DNA of 64,000 nucleotides from G963664585 sp963664585 (GTDB lineage Bacteria > Bacillota > Clostridia > Oscillospirales > Ruminococcaceae). A program made the position numbers and the translations under genes. The notes beneath the pieces are model-generated. The model did not search any database. It saw only the letters and a program-made list of their open reading frames with translations, and had not been told where the DNA came from. Within the stretch, counting starts at the first letter, position 1, and the number at the start of each line of letters is the position of its first letter. Shown one piece after another: positions 34,551 through 43,278 of the stretch. The stretch covers positions 1 to 64,000 of the forward strand of contig CAXXEO010000008.1 of NCBI GenBank assembly GCA_963664585.2. The letters are read 5' to 3'.

Positions 34551-34892
34551 GTGAAAGCAAGATTACCACAAGGATACGGCGGTGGCGGCGGAGGCAATAT
34601 GCTCAAGCAAGTCCAGAAAATCCAGAATGATATGGTCATCAGACAGGCCGAGCTTGATGCGGCTGTCTATCATATGAGTTCGGGCGGTGGTATGGTACAG
34701 GTTACCATTAATGGAAAAAAAGAAATCACCGAGCTGACCATCAAACCTGAAATTGTCGATCCGGACGATATCGAAATCCTTCAGGATGTAATTATGGCCG
34801 CAGTCAACGAGGCGATCAGAACGGTTGAGGAGACCACATCCACCGAGCTTTCCAAGCTGACCGGAGGGCTCAACATACCGGGGTTGGATTAA
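34551..34892 (+). CDS. Nucleoid-associated protein, YbaB/EbfC family
   Basis: A 113-residue DNA-binding protein with the family pattern: a glycine-rich N-terminus (GYGGGGGGNMLKQVQKIQ), then the helical QAELDAAVYHMSSGGGMVQVTINGKKEI and PEIVDPDDIEILQDVIMAAVNEAI. The start is a GTG with GGGAGGT upstream. Its place between dnaX and recR is conserved across bacteria and suggests a link to replication or repair. Confidence 0.95.
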   Translation: MKARLPQGYGGGGGGNMLKQVQKIQNDMVIRQAELDAAVYHMSSGGGMVQVTINGKKEITELTIKPEIVDPDDIEILQDVIMAAVNEAIRTVEETTSTELSKLTGGLNIPGLD

Positions 34893-34894
34893 CA

Positions 34895-35494
34895 ATGGGA
34901 TACAATGTTCTGCCCCTGACCAAGCTCATCGAGCAGTTTGAACGGCTTCCGGGTATTGGAAAGAAGAGTGCCCAGCGCCTTGCGTTCTACATGCTCAACC
35001 AACCTCCGCAAAGGGCGGAGGATTTCTCCAAGGCTCTGCTGGAGGCAAGCCGTACCATCAAACGATGTTCGATCTGCCAAAACCTCACCGATGTAGAGCA
35101 CTGCCCAATCTGTGAGGATGCCAGCCGGGATAAAACAATTATCTGCGTGGTGGAGGATCCCAGGGATGTAATCGCTTTTGAACGTACCCGAGAGTACAAG
35201 GGTCTTTATCATGTACTTCATGGTCTGATCTCTCCAATGGACGGTATAGGTCCCGAGCAGCTTTATATCAAAGAGCTGATCGCCCGCCTCGCCTCAGGGG
35301 AAGTGAAAGAAGTTGTCATGGCCCAAAATCCCACCGTGGAAGGGGAAGCCACCGCCATGTATTTGGCACGGCTGCTTAAACCGATTGGCATCAAGGTTAC
35401 AAGGCTTGCCTATGGGATCCCCGTGGGCGGAAGTTTGGAATACGCGGATGAAGTTACCCTTTATCGTGCCCTTGAAGGTCGAAACGAGATCTGA
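34895..35494 (+). CDS. recR: Recombination mediator RecR
   Basis: A 199-residue protein with the N-terminal helix-hairpin-helix (LPGIGKKSAQRLAFYML), the C4 zinc finger (CSICQNLTDVEHCPIC), and a Toprim domain beginning TIICVVEDPRDVIAFERT. It acts with RecO (and RecF) to load RecA at gaps. It starts two bases after the ebfC stop, so translation is coupled. Confidence 0.97.
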   Translation: MGYNVLPLTKLIEQFERLPGIGKKSAQRLAFYMLNQPPQRAEDFSKALLEASRTIKRCSICQNLTDVEHCPICEDASRDKTIICVVEDPRDVIAFERTREYKGLYHVLHGLISPMDGIGPEQLYIKELIARLASGEVKEVVMAQNPTVEGEATAMYLARLLKPIGIKVTRLAYGIPVGGSLEYADEVTLYRALEGRNEI

Positions 35495-35505
35495 CAGAGG
35501 AAACT

Positions 35506-35910
35506 ATGATTAATTTACAGGCTATACTTAAAAATAACGACATCAAAAAGTTTATAAAGTTTGCTATTACCGGTGGCATGAACACCTTGGTGGACTTGGC
35601 GGTTTTCACTGCACTGTCCGCACTGACGGGTATCAACGTCTATGTTGTGCAGGTAATCTCCTATACCGCCGGGATGCTCAACAGCTATACCGTCAATCGC
35701 AGTTGGACTTTTAAGACGGATGAGGGCTATCTCAGTCCACAGCTTATCAAATTTGCAATTGCCAACATCTGTGTGATGGCAATCAGCCTCATTATCATAT
35801 ATATTATATATAGACAGCTTGGATACGCTGAGTTGATTGCTAAGCTCTGTTCGCTGGTGGTCACCGTGCCACTGGGTTTTGTGGTAAATCGTTTGTGGGT
35901 ATTTAGATGA
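35506..35910 (+). CDS. GtrA family membrane protein
   Basis: A 134-residue protein with four hydrophobic segments and the GtrA signature: KFAITGGMNTLVDLAVFTAL in the first helix, SYTAGMLNSYTVNRSWTFK, and the end LGFVVNRLWVFR. GtrA-like proteins are thought to flip lipid-linked sugars used for surface glycosylation. No glycosyltransferase partner is nearby. The ATG lies 12 bases after the recR stop with GAGGAA before it. Confidence 0.9.
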   Translation: MINLQAILKNNDIKKFIKFAITGGMNTLVDLAVFTALSALTGINVYVVQVISYTAGMLNSYTVNRSWTFKTDEGYLSPQLIKFAIANICVMAISLIIIYIIYRQLGYAELIAKLCSLVVTVPLGFVVNRLWVFR

Positions 35911-35929
35911 CAGAAAGGATGGCGTACCG

Positions 35930-36397
35930 ATGGGCAAGGATACAATTAAAGGCATAGCGCAGAATCGCAAGGCACGCCATGACTATTTTGTGGAAGAAGC
36001 CTATGAGACAGGAATTGAGCTTCTTGGCACCGAGGTCAAATCACTGCGCTCCGGCGGGGTAAACCTCAAGGACAGTTGGTGTGATGTCACAAGTGGAGAG
36101 CTTTATATCAAGCAGATGCATATCAGTCCCTATGAGAAGGGAAACATATTTAATAGTGATCCGCTGCGACAGCGAAAGCTGTTAATGCACCGCCGTGAGA
36201 TTGTTCGCATTTTTGGCCTTGTCAAGCAGCAGGGATATACACTGATTCCTCTCTCGGTCTATTTTAAAGGGTCAAGAGTAAAGGTAGAACTTGGCCTATG
36301 CAAAGGCAAAAAATTATATGATAAGAGGGAGGACAGCGCACGAAAAGACGCGGCGAGAGATATCGACCGCGCGGTAAAAGAACGCAATACCCGTTAG
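35930..36397 (+). CDS. smpB: SsrA-binding protein SmpB
   Basis: A 155-residue protein with the SmpB core: AQNRKARHDYFVEEAYETGIELLGTEVKSLR, GELYIKQMHISPYEKGN, and a basic C-terminal tail (DKREDSARKDAARDIDRAVK). It binds tmRNA and brings it to stalled ribosomes for trans-translation. The tmRNA gene follows 14 bases after the stop, so partner genes are adjacent. Confidence 0.97.
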   Translation: MGKDTIKGIAQNRKARHDYFVEEAYETGIELLGTEVKSLRSGGVNLKDSWCDVTSGELYIKQMHISPYEKGNIFNSDPLRQRKLLMHRREIVRIFGLVKQQGYTLIPLSVYFKGSRVKVELGLCKGKKLYDKREDSARKDAARDIDRAVKERNTR

Positions 36398-36411
36398 CGG
36401 CCCATTAATAT

Positions 36412-36755
36412 GGGGGCGTACTGGTTTCGACGGGGATTTTGAACCATGAGTAGCGAGCAGAGGCCGGGCCCTCTATAAAACCCGAAGTTTAATTTTAAAC
36501 GCTAACAATAATTTAGCTTACGCAGCCTAGTTAGGCTGCCGTCTTACCGGGGAGCACCACGGCTCCGGATAGGGCGTCGATTAGTGGTCAACGTTGCGGA
36601 AGGTCTCCCTGGGTCCGCACCGTACAAGGGGATACCGAAGTGTACAGCCTGTTAGCCGGCGGTACATGGGGGGAATCCTAAATGACTGACTGCGCTCGGA
36701 GAAACTCATGCGGATAGGTTTTCGGACAGGGGTTCAACTCCCCTCGCCTCCACCA
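36412..36755 (+). ncRNA. ssrA: Transfer-messenger RNA (tmRNA)
   Basis: About 344 nucleotides. The 5' end GGGGGCGTACTGGTTTCGAC pairs with the 3' end CGCCTCC-ACCA to form the alanine-type acceptor stem, and GGTTCAACTCC is the T arm. The open frame after AATTTTAAAC reads GCT AAC AAT AAT TTA GCT TAC GCA GCC TAG, giving the tag ANNNLAYAA. The short tag keeps the terminal Ala-Ala recognised by ClpXP-type proteases but has Tyr where Leu is common. Confidence 0.97.
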
Positions 36756-36756
36756 C

Positions 36757-36792
36757 AAAACCACTTGTAATGATAGTTATAAGTGGTTTTTC
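36757..36792 (+). terminator. Terminator of ssrA
   Basis: AAAACCACTT and AAGTGGTTTT pair and run into TTTCTC immediately after the CCA end. Confidence 0.85.
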
Positions 36793-36863
36793 TCATTGTG
36801 AAAACAACCACCGACTATGTCGGTGGAGCCAAAAAAGCTTTAGCGATGAAGCGGACAAAAAAA

Positions 36864-36923
36864 CTCCTTTTGATGTAGAATAAACTTGCGGTCTGGCAAC
36901 TGCAAGAGCACATCAAAAGGAGG
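36864..36923 (+). promoter_or_regulatory. Hairpin sequestering the transposase ribosome site
   Basis: CTCCTTTTGATGT (36864-36876) pairs perfectly with ACATCAAAAGGAG (36910-36922), and CTTGC/GCAAG pairs inside. The right arm contains the GGAGG that precedes the transposase ATG, so the hairpin would hide it. Translational silencing of this kind is known for IS200 elements. Confidence 0.75.
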
Positions 36924-36932
36924 ACATTCAAA

Positions 36933-37391
36933 ATGAATGACAATAAAAGTCTAGCACATACAACGTGGAATTGTAAATATCACGTCGTATTCGCGCCAAA
37001 ATACCGCAGAGAAATATTTTATGGTGAAAAGCGAGAAGAAATCGGAAAAATTCTAAGAGAATTGTGTGCCTGGAAAGGTGTTAACATTATTGAAGCAGAA
37101 GTTTGTACGGATCATATTCACATGCTAGTGGAAATCCCGCCGAAGATGAGTGTTTCAAGCTTTATGGGATTTCTCAAAGGAAAAAGCAGTCTGATCATAC
37201 ATGAACGACATGCGAATTTAAAGTACAAACATGGCAACCGATCATTTTGGTGTCGAGGATACTATGTGGACACAGTGGGGAAGAACACCAAAAAGATCAC
37301 TGAATATATCCAAAATCAATTGAAAGAAGATAAGCTGCAGGATCAGTTGACGTTCAGAGAATACGAAGACCCTTTCAAGGGTAGCAAGTAA
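36933..37391 (+). CDS. tnpA: IS200/IS605 family transposase TnpA (Y1 HUH)
   Basis: A 152-residue single-tyrosine HUH transposase of the normal IS200 length. It begins SLAHTTWNCKYHVVFAPKYRR, has the metal-binding His61-Ile-His63 in TDHIHMLVE, and the catalytic tyrosine in the GYYVDTVG segment (Tyr110 or 111). It excises and inserts single-stranded DNA. The reading frame is intact, so the element may be active. No TnpB/IscB companion gene is present. Confidence 0.93.
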   Translation: MNDNKSLAHTTWNCKYHVVFAPKYRREIFYGEKREEIGKILRELCAWKGVNIIEAEVCTDHIHMLVEIPPKMSVSSFMGFLKGKSSLIIHERHANLKYKHGNRSFWCRGYYVDTVGKNTKKITEYIQNQLKEDKLQDQLTFREYEDPFKGSK

Positions 37392-37664
37392 CAAGCTTTT
37401 GCAAATGTCAGACCGTAATATGCCATTGCAATGGCAGCCAGTAACAGCGGGTTATACCCGCATAAGAAAAGCCGCCGGCTAAGCCGGCGGATATTTACTT
37501 TAAGCTGCGATTTAAGCTGAACGTCCAAAAATGTGGTGTAATATTGTGAAGATTAACAGCTCATTTTAACTTTCTCACAAGAAAAACAATATATATTCTT
37601 ATGTTTTTTAGGCGGTAATCGGAGGATCATCTTTTGATCCCGGATTATCGCCTATTTGTTGCGC

Positions 37665-38148
37665 GAAACAACCACCCGCTATGCCAGTGAGAGGGAAGAG
37701 CTTTAGCGATGAAAATATAATAGAAGACCTCCTTTCGATAGAATAGATGCGGATTGCCAGCCGCATCAAAATCAAAAGGAGGTCAAAAATGAACAAGAAT
37801 AGTTTAGCACACACAAAATGGAACTGCAAATATCATCTAGTGTTCACGCCAATATACCGACGAAAGGAAATCTGCGGAGAGAAGAAGGCGAATATTGGAA
37901 GATTTTGCGAGAGCAGTGTGAATGGAAAGACGTAAAAATAATAAAAGCGAACGCATGTATAGGCAATATACAATGTTGGTTAGCATACCGCCGAAGATCA
38001 GAAGAGCCTAAAGGAGTATGGCAACCCCTTCAAGGGGTTGGCAGTAACATCCTTCGCAATTGGCAAACCGCCGTGTACCTTAAGGTACATGCCATCATTA
38101 TGCCTTTACAGTGCATGAGCAGGCCACCGGCTAAGCCGGTGGTCCTGA
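37665..38148 (+). pseudogene. Decayed IS200-like element with truncated tnpA
   Basis: The left edge (AAACAACCACC), the CTCCTTTCGAT/ATCAAAAGGAGG leader pair, and the right hairpin CCACCGGC-TAA-GCCGGTGG match the intact element upstream. The transposase begins NSLAHTKWNCKYHLVFTPIYRR at 37789 but shifts frame near 37890; the HIH motif has become NIQ, and the middle and catalytic-tyrosine part is deleted. It is immobile on its own. A hairpin at 37610-37653 (AGGCG...CGCCT) lies just before it. Confidence 0.8.
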
Positions 38149-38230
38149 CTTGACACACTTCCTTCAATTACATATATCTCGTCGTGCTGGTTTTATGGAT
38201 AAGCAAGGGTGACAGATTTGTATCGGATAA

Positions 38231-39325
38231 TCAAATTGCCGCTTTAAGAGGCAATTTGATCGTAAAGCAGCTACCTTCGCTCTGTGTGCTATCAACAGAA
38301 ATTTCTCCGCCATAGAGCTGCAAAATGCGATAGACCAAAGAGAGCCCCAGGCCATTACCTTCAGTAGAACGGGATTTGTCGCTTTGATAAAAGCGGTCAA
38401 ACAGATGCTCTTTCGTTTCTTCATCCATACCTATACCATAGTCCGCAATGGCGACCTCGAGAACCCCTTCTTTCACCTGCAAAGAAATTTCGACAGTAGC
38501 ACCTATCGGTGAAAATTTTATGGCATTGTCAAGGAGGTTAATCCATACCTGACAAAGGAGTTCCTCATTGCCTGTGTATTTCACACTGTGCAAATCAACA
38601 TCCATAGTGAGGTGTTTCTTTTTCCACTGTGGTTCTAGCAACAGTATCATCTGTCGAAGCTGTTCATCCAAAAGAAAGGTCGCAGACTCTGGGGCGATCT
38701 GTTGATTATCAAGCTTGCTGAGAGTAAGCACGTTGCTGGCCATCTTTTGCAGGCGAAGGGATTCGGTCACGATAATTCCAAGATACTCGTTGCGATCCGC
38801 CTCACTTATCGTGTTTTTTTGCAGCAGCCGGGCAAATCCCAAGATGGATGAGACTGGAGTTTTAAACTCATGTGAGACGTTGTTGACAAAATCAGTGCGC
38901 AGTGTCTCGATACTGCTTAGTTCCTTTGCCATGGTATTAAAGCTGTTGGCCAGTTCCAGCACCTCCCGAGGACCTTTAAACTCTACCCGGACATCAAAAT
39001 TCCCAGCAGCAATCTGCTTGGTGGCCTCTATGAGCTTGCCCAGAGGACGTAGCGGACCCTTTCCAAACAAGGCGGCCAATGCTGTTCCGATTACAACGCT
39101 TACGATCAAAAGACCGAATAATATTGTCAGCGCATGGGGATTCCTCCCGTTTTCAAACAGGCCGTTTTGATATAGCAGAATAGTCAGTAATCCCACAAAC
39201 AGGATTGTGACCGATAAAATGATAAACACAAACACAACCAAGCTGACAAACATAGTCAATCGATGGCTAAAGGGAAAAGTATGTTGGGCGGGGTCTGTTT
39301 GATTGTGCGTGTATTTTTGTCTCAA
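38231..39325 (-). CDS. Sensor histidine kinase of a two-component system
   Basis: A 364-residue kinase. Two membrane helices (about residues 24-51 and 66-88) flank a very short extracytoplasmic loop, followed by HAMP (about 89-140), the dimerisation box with His152 (SHEFKTPVSSILGFARL), and an ATPase domain with NLLDNAIKFS (N box), DYGIGM (G1) and GNGLGLSLV (G2). The tiny sensor loop suggests sensing within or at the membrane, as in envelope- and antibiotic-stress kinases. It overlaps the response regulator gene by four bases. The divergent MacAB-like exporter genes are the likely targets. Confidence 0.93.
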   Translation of the reverse strand: MRQKYTHNQTDPAQHTFPFSHRLTMFVSLVVFVFIILSVTILFVGLLTILLYQNGLFENGRNPHALTILFGLLIVSVVIGTALAALFGKGPLRPLGKLIEATKQIAAGNFDVRVEFKGPREVLELANSFNTMAKELSSIETLRTDFVNNVSHEFKTPVSSILGFARLLQKNTISEADRNEYLGIIVTESLRLQKMASNVLTLSKLDNQQIAPESATFLLDEQLRQMILLLEPQWKKKHLTMDVDLHSVKYTGNEELLCQVWINLLDNAIKFSPIGATVEISLQVKEGVLEVAIADYGIGMDEETKEHLFDRFYQSDKSRSTEGNGLGLSLVYRILQLYGGEISVDSTQSEGSCFTIKLPLKAAI

Positions 39326-39996
39326 ACCTTCTTCACCGCCTTGTATCCAAGCCCGCGCACCGTCTCAATTTCAAATTCCGGATAGGAATAGAATCGTTCG
39401 CGCAAACGATTGATATGAACATTGACAGTTCGGTCATCGCTTTGTGAATTCATCCCCCAGATCTCATCCATCAACTGCAACCGCGTGAAAATGATGTCCG
39501 GATAGGAGAGCAGCTTGTACAAAAGGTAAAACTCCTTTTGCGGCAACGTAATTCTTTCGTTTTCCCGTGTGACGGTCAAGGCATCGTAATCCAGTGTCAC
39601 CTTGCCTATGGTCAGTTTGCGCTCGCTGACAATTTGTGAACGGCGAAGCAACGCGCGAATCCGCAAAACCATCTCCTCAATATCTACAGGCTTGACCATG
39701 TAATCATCGGTACCAACCCCAAATCCCCGCTTTTTATCTTTGGGGGTGTCTTTAGCCGAAATCATAAGCACAGGCAGGTTATATCCAGCCTCGCGCAGTT
39801 GGTCGGTCAGATCATAGCCGTCCATCACCGGCATCATGATGTCAGTGATGATCAGGTCAATATGTTGTTGATCCAGCATTTCAAGGGCATCGGCTCCATT
39901 CGCAGCTATAAAAGCTTTAAATCCGCTTTCCTTCAGCACCGCTTCCATAAGCTTTCTGGCGCTGGGATCGTCATCCACAATCAAAATATGAAACAT
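39322..39996 (-). CDS. OmpR/PhoB family response regulator
   Basis: A 224-residue regulator with a receiver domain (ILIVDDDPSARK; phospho-acceptor Asp52 in ITDIMMPVMDG; YMVKP lysine) and a C-terminal winged helix ending DDRTVNVHINRLRERF and IETVRGLGYKAV. GGCGGAGGTG lies before the ATG. It is the first gene of the kinase operon and is divergent from the Ig-like protein and exporter genes; direct repeats between the two operons are candidate binding sites. Confidence 0.94.
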   Translation of the reverse strand: MFHILIVDDDPSARKLMEAVLKESGFKAFIAANGADALEMLDQQHIDLIITDIMMPVMDGYDLTDQLREAGYNLPVLMISAKDTPKDKKRGFGVGTDDYMVKPVDIEEMVLRIRALLRRSQIVSERKLTIGKVTLDYDALTVTRENERITLPQKEFYLLYKLLSYPDIIFTRLQLMDEIWGMNSQSDDRTVNVHINRLRERFYSYPEFEIETVRGLGYKAVKKV

Positions 39997-40083
39997 AGCC
40001 GCACCTCCGCCAAGTGTATTATAAACCTATTACCAATTAATCATGCCAAGATTAACTCAGCATAAACAAATTTGCATCATTCA

Positions 40084-40100
40084 TTAATGTTCAATTAATG
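40084..40100 (+). promoter_or_regulatory. Candidate response-regulator direct repeat
   Basis: TTAATG-TTCAA-TTAATG places two identical hexamers 11 bases apart, the spacing OmpR/PhoB-type regulators prefer. It lies in the 200-base gap between the regulator gene and the divergent exporter operon. The assignment is by pattern and position only. Confidence 0.45.
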
Positions 40101-40198
40101 TGCCCATTATATCATGAATATAGCACAAATATGAGTTCTGATGTTAAGGTGCTATTCCCATTCATTTATTATCATGTAGTAACAAAGGAGCAATGTCA

Positions 40199-41137
40199 AT
40201 GCATATTAAGAACTCCGCTAAAACCGCTTCATTGATTTGTGCGATGGTTCTCTTTTCGGTGCTGCTTGTCCCAGCATACGCGTCCGAAAAAAACGTCAAA
40301 AGCGTACAGATCAACCTGAGTATTTGCACCGTTCGGGTCAATCAAACCCGATTGCTTTACACAATCGTGAACTCCCCCGATGCAGATAACCCCTATATCA
40401 CATGGAATTCAAGCAATTTCGGAATCGCCAGTGTTGACGGCAACGGGATAGTAACGGGTATTAAACCTGGCACAGTGGAAATTACTGCCCAATCAAATAA
40501 CGGAAAAATCGGTCGATGTACGGTAACGGTACTTGAGAACTTGACCGGTATTTCAGTTTTTGAAAGAGAAAACGACTTACTCACCATCACCAAAATAAGG
40601 CCGGCTGTGGAAGATGAGGTCTACCTGCCATCCACCGGCGATGTGGCGACCGTAGTCTTCGAAGGTTACAGTTCGGTCACCGTTTCGGCCATTCAAACAG
40701 CTGACTACATCGGCAGTCAAGAAGACATCATGGTTATCCTTACCTTTCTCACCATGGATAGCGGAACAATGACAGAAGAGGGCCGATTAACAATTGACGC
40801 AGCTAACGCCGAAGACCTTGTGCCGGGTACTCTCAGTACGTCAGTACATACGGGCGATGCAATCCCCGCTAGTTACATTGACGAAAAAATAAAAGCCTTT
40901 GGAGATAGAGCAACAGATGTTTATCTAAGCCAACTGGGTGAGTTTGGCATGATGGTTAAGGTACAGGTAAGCGCAAATGATGCTTCTGCGCCGACGGAGC
41001 AACTTCATCTTTATCATTATGATGACACCGCCAAGGCTTTTGTAAAGGTTTCAACGGGTGAGATCACCTGCAATACCGACGGAACCCTCACTTTTGCAAC
41101 CAATACGGGCGGATATTATGTCATCACGAATCAATAA
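40199..41137 (+). CDS. Exported protein with a bacterial Ig-like (BIG2) domain
   Basis: A 312-residue protein. A signal peptide covers about residues 1-28 (hydrophobic ICAMVLFSVLLVPAYA, cleavage likely after AYA). A BIG2-type Ig fold follows (about 32-112): YITWNSSNFGIASVDGNG, then VTGIKPGTVEITAQS. The C-terminal 200 residues are beta-rich and end with GYYVITNQ; no anchor or sorting motif is present. The ATG at 40199 lies eight bases after AAGGAG. It is the first gene of an operon with a MacAB-like exporter, so it may be a surface or substrate-binding partner of that system. The function is unknown. Confidence 0.8.
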   Translation: MHIKNSAKTASLICAMVLFSVLLVPAYASEKNVKSVQINLSICTVRVNQTRLLYTIVNSPDADNPYITWNSSNFGIASVDGNGIVTGIKPGTVEITAQSNNGKIGRCTVTVLENLTGISVFERENDLLTITKIRPAVEDEVYLPSTGDVATVVFEGYSSVTVSAIQTADYIGSQEDIMVILTFLTMDSGTMTEEGRLTIDAANAEDLVPGTLSTSVHTGDAIPASYIDEKIKAFGDRATDVYLSQLGEFGMMVKVQVSANDASAPTEQLHLYHYDDTAKAFVKVSTGEITCNTDGTLTFATNTGGYYVITNQ

Positions 41138-41165
41138 TATCACATTCATTTAAGGAGAGAAAATT

Positions 41166-42539
41166 TTGAAAACAATAAAAATAAATAAAAAAGTAGTTAT
41201 TTTCGTCAGCATTATGCTTTCAGCCGTGATTTTGGTTGGCTTCGCCGCACAGGGTACGAAGGGAAACGGGGTCTCTGGGAATGTAAGTACCTTGATTCTT
41301 CAAAAAGGAGATCTGACTTATTCGGTCAGTACTACCGGAACCATCTACAGTCAAAACGTCACCAAGGTCTATTCCAATCTCAATTATCAGGTTAAGGAAA
41401 TTTACGTGGACGTGGGGGATGTTGTTAAAGCCGGAGATACGCTGGCGCGGCTGGATGTTGCAAGCCTGGAGAAAGATATTGCCCAAAAGCGCGCGGCACT
41501 TAATAACACTCAGGCGTCAACGCAACTGGCTCTGGAAATAGCACAAAACGATCTGGACATCTACCTAGAAAACCTTGAGGAAAATCTCAACGCCGAACTC
41601 TACAACGCCGGAATTTCGGTGGAGACCGCGCGACTGGATTTGCAAGCCGCACAATCAGACGTCAAAAATGCACGCAGAAATCTTTCGGATGCAGAGGACA
41701 GCGGCGCAGATGACGACGAATTGGATCAGCTAAAAGAGATTTCCGTTCAAAAAGAAATTGTACTTGACAAGGCCCAAGCCAATCTCGATAAAGCTACGAA
41801 AGCGTACGAGATAGCTCAGGCAAACAAAAACACCACCGTCAGCTCTTACGAGAATAAAGTAAGAAGTGCTGAAATTTCGGCTAATCTGCAAGATCAGCTC
41901 ATCGCGCTGCAAAAGCTGGAAAGCGACTTGGCGTCCTCCACCATTAAGGCGCCCGTTTCGGGAACCATTAGCGATGTACAGGCAGTGGCGGGCGCTTCGG
42001 GCAACGGTTTACTCTTTGTGATACAGGATACCGACAACCTGAAAGTGATCACCAACATTCCTGAGTATGATGTCGCTACCGTGCAAGTGGGCAATCGCGT
42101 TACCATCAAGACCGACGCCACAGGTGACAAAGTATTCGAGGGTGTTCTGAGCCGCATCTCCCCGACATCAACCGAAAGTATCGCCGGTAAGACAAACACT
42201 TCCACTGATGCCGAGTTTGAATCGGAGATTACAGTGGCTTCATCTGCATCTGGGTTACGTATAGGCATGAACGCTCGTTTAAATACTATCATCGAAGAAA
42301 AATCTAACATCTATTCGGTGCCTTATGAGACGTTGGGCACGACACCCGAAGGTGAAAATTACATCTATGTGGCGATACCGAATGGAACTGACCACATTGT
42401 GCAGAAACTGAGCGTCACCATAGGGCTGGAAAGCAATCTCTTCGCCGAAATACTGTCCGACTCCTTGACCGATGGCATGATTGTGATTAAAAACCCGCAG
42501 AATGTCAAGCAGGGCGATAAAATCACCCTGCAGAAGTAG
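41166..42539 (+). CDS. Efflux adaptor subunit, MacA/HlyD family
   Basis: A 457-residue membrane-fusion-type protein with an N-terminal membrane anchor (about residues 9-27), a first lipoyl half-motif (EIYVDVGDVVKAGDTLARLD), a long coiled coil (about 97-245), the second lipoyl half (STIKAPVSGTISDVQAVAG) and a beta-barrel domain. In Gram-positive bacteria such adaptors pair with MacB-like ABC pumps that move peptides or antibiotics outward. The TTG start has AAGGAGAG upstream. It is followed after 10 bases by the ATPase gene. Confidence 0.92.
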   Translation: MKTIKINKKVVIFVSIMLSAVILVGFAAQGTKGNGVSGNVSTLILQKGDLTYSVSTTGTIYSQNVTKVYSNLNYQVKEIYVDVGDVVKAGDTLARLDVASLEKDIAQKRAALNNTQASTQLALEIAQNDLDIYLENLEENLNAELYNAGISVETARLDLQAAQSDVKNARRNLSDAEDSGADDDELDQLKEISVQKEIVLDKAQANLDKATKAYEIAQANKNTTVSSYENKVRSAEISANLQDQLIALQKLESDLASSTIKAPVSGTISDVQAVAGASGNGLLFVIQDTDNLKVITNIPEYDVATVQVGNRVTIKTDATGDKVFEGVLSRISPTSTESIAGKTNTSTDAEFESEITVASSASGLRIGMNARLNTIIEEKSNIYSVPYETLGTTPEGENYIYVAIPNGTDHIVQKLSVTIGLESNLFAEILSDSLTDGMIVIKNPQNVKQGDKITLQK

Positions 42540-42549
42540 GAGGATTGTA

Positions 42550-43278
42550 ATGGAACAGATGATTCGAATGAACAACATCACGAAGCAGTATTATGTAGGC
42601 ACCCAAAATGAGCTCTCTGTGCTCAAGGGGATTAACCTTGAAATCTATAAGGGTGAGTTCGTGTCGGTGGTGGGTGAGTCGGGCTCGGGCAAGTCCACAC
42701 TCATGAATATAATCGGTGTGCTCGACCGCCCAACCTCCGGAGAATATTATTTAGGAAATGAAGGCATCAAATCTCTGCAAGGCAATGATCTGGCGGACAC
42801 CCGCAATCGCAAAATCGGTTTTGTTTTCCAAACCTTCAATCTCATCCCACGCACGTCGGCCCTTAAAAATGTGGAACTACCCATGCTCTACAAAGGGATT
42901 GGCAAGACCGAGCGCACGCAGCGAGCAAAGGAACTTCTCCAGCTGGTGGGCATGGAAGACCGCATGAAGCACATGCCCAATGAGCTTTCCGGCGGACAGA
43001 AACAGCGTGTAGCCATCGCCCGAGCTATGGCCAACGACCCTGATATCATCTTGGCCGACGAGCCCACCGGCGCGCTGGACACCGATACTGGACGGATGGT
43101 GATGGATTTGTTTCATAAGCTGCACCGGCAGCAAGGCAAAACTATCATACTGATTACACACAACCCGACTCTGGCTGAGGAAACCGATCGAATTATCACG
43201 ATACGAGATGGGTTGATCACCGGCGAAAAGTTGGGAAGCGGCAAAATAGGAGGTGAGGTAGATGTCGTATCTGCGTGA
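42550..43278 (+). CDS. ABC transporter ATP-binding protein, MacB/LolD type
   Basis: A 242-residue ATPase with Walker A GESGSGKST, Q-loop FVFQTFNLIPRTSALKNV, signature LSGGQKQRVAIARA, Walker B IILADEPTGALD and the switch histidine in ILITHNP. The NLIPRTSALKNVELPM stretch is typical of LolD/MacB-type ATPases. The ATG at 42550 has TAGGAGG upstream. It overlaps the permease gene by 17 bases. Powers the MacA-like/permease exporter. Confidence 0.95.
   Translation: MEQMIRMNNITKQYYVGTQNELSVLKGINLEIYKGEFVSVVGESGSGKSTLMNIIGVLDRPTSGEYYLGNEGIKSLQGNDLADTRNRKIGFVFQTFNLIPRTSALKNVELPMLYKGIGKTERTQRAKELLQLVGMEDRMKHMPNELSGGQKQRVAIARAMANDPDIILADEPTGALDTDTGRMVMDLFHKLHRQQGKTIILITHNPTLAEETDRIITIRDGLITGEKLGSGKIGGEVDVVSA

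Larger units (their letters stand above)
36801..37498 (+). mobile_element. IS200-like insertion sequence (IS200/IS605 family), apparently complete
   Basis: About 700 bp with no terminal inverted repeats. A subterminal hairpin marks each end: CCACCGAC-TAT-GTCGGTGG at 36807-36825, and CCGCCGGCT/AGCCGGCGG at 37472-37490. It contains one intact Y1 transposase. The ends were placed by comparison with the decayed relative at 37665-38148, which shares the AAACAACCACC left edge and the GGCTAAGCC right hairpin. It inserted just behind the tmRNA terminator. Confidence 0.8.

Noticed and set aside
38715..39170. 151-codon plus-strand frame in the histidine kinase region
   Set aside because: Antisense shadow of the kinase gene, which has all expected motifs.
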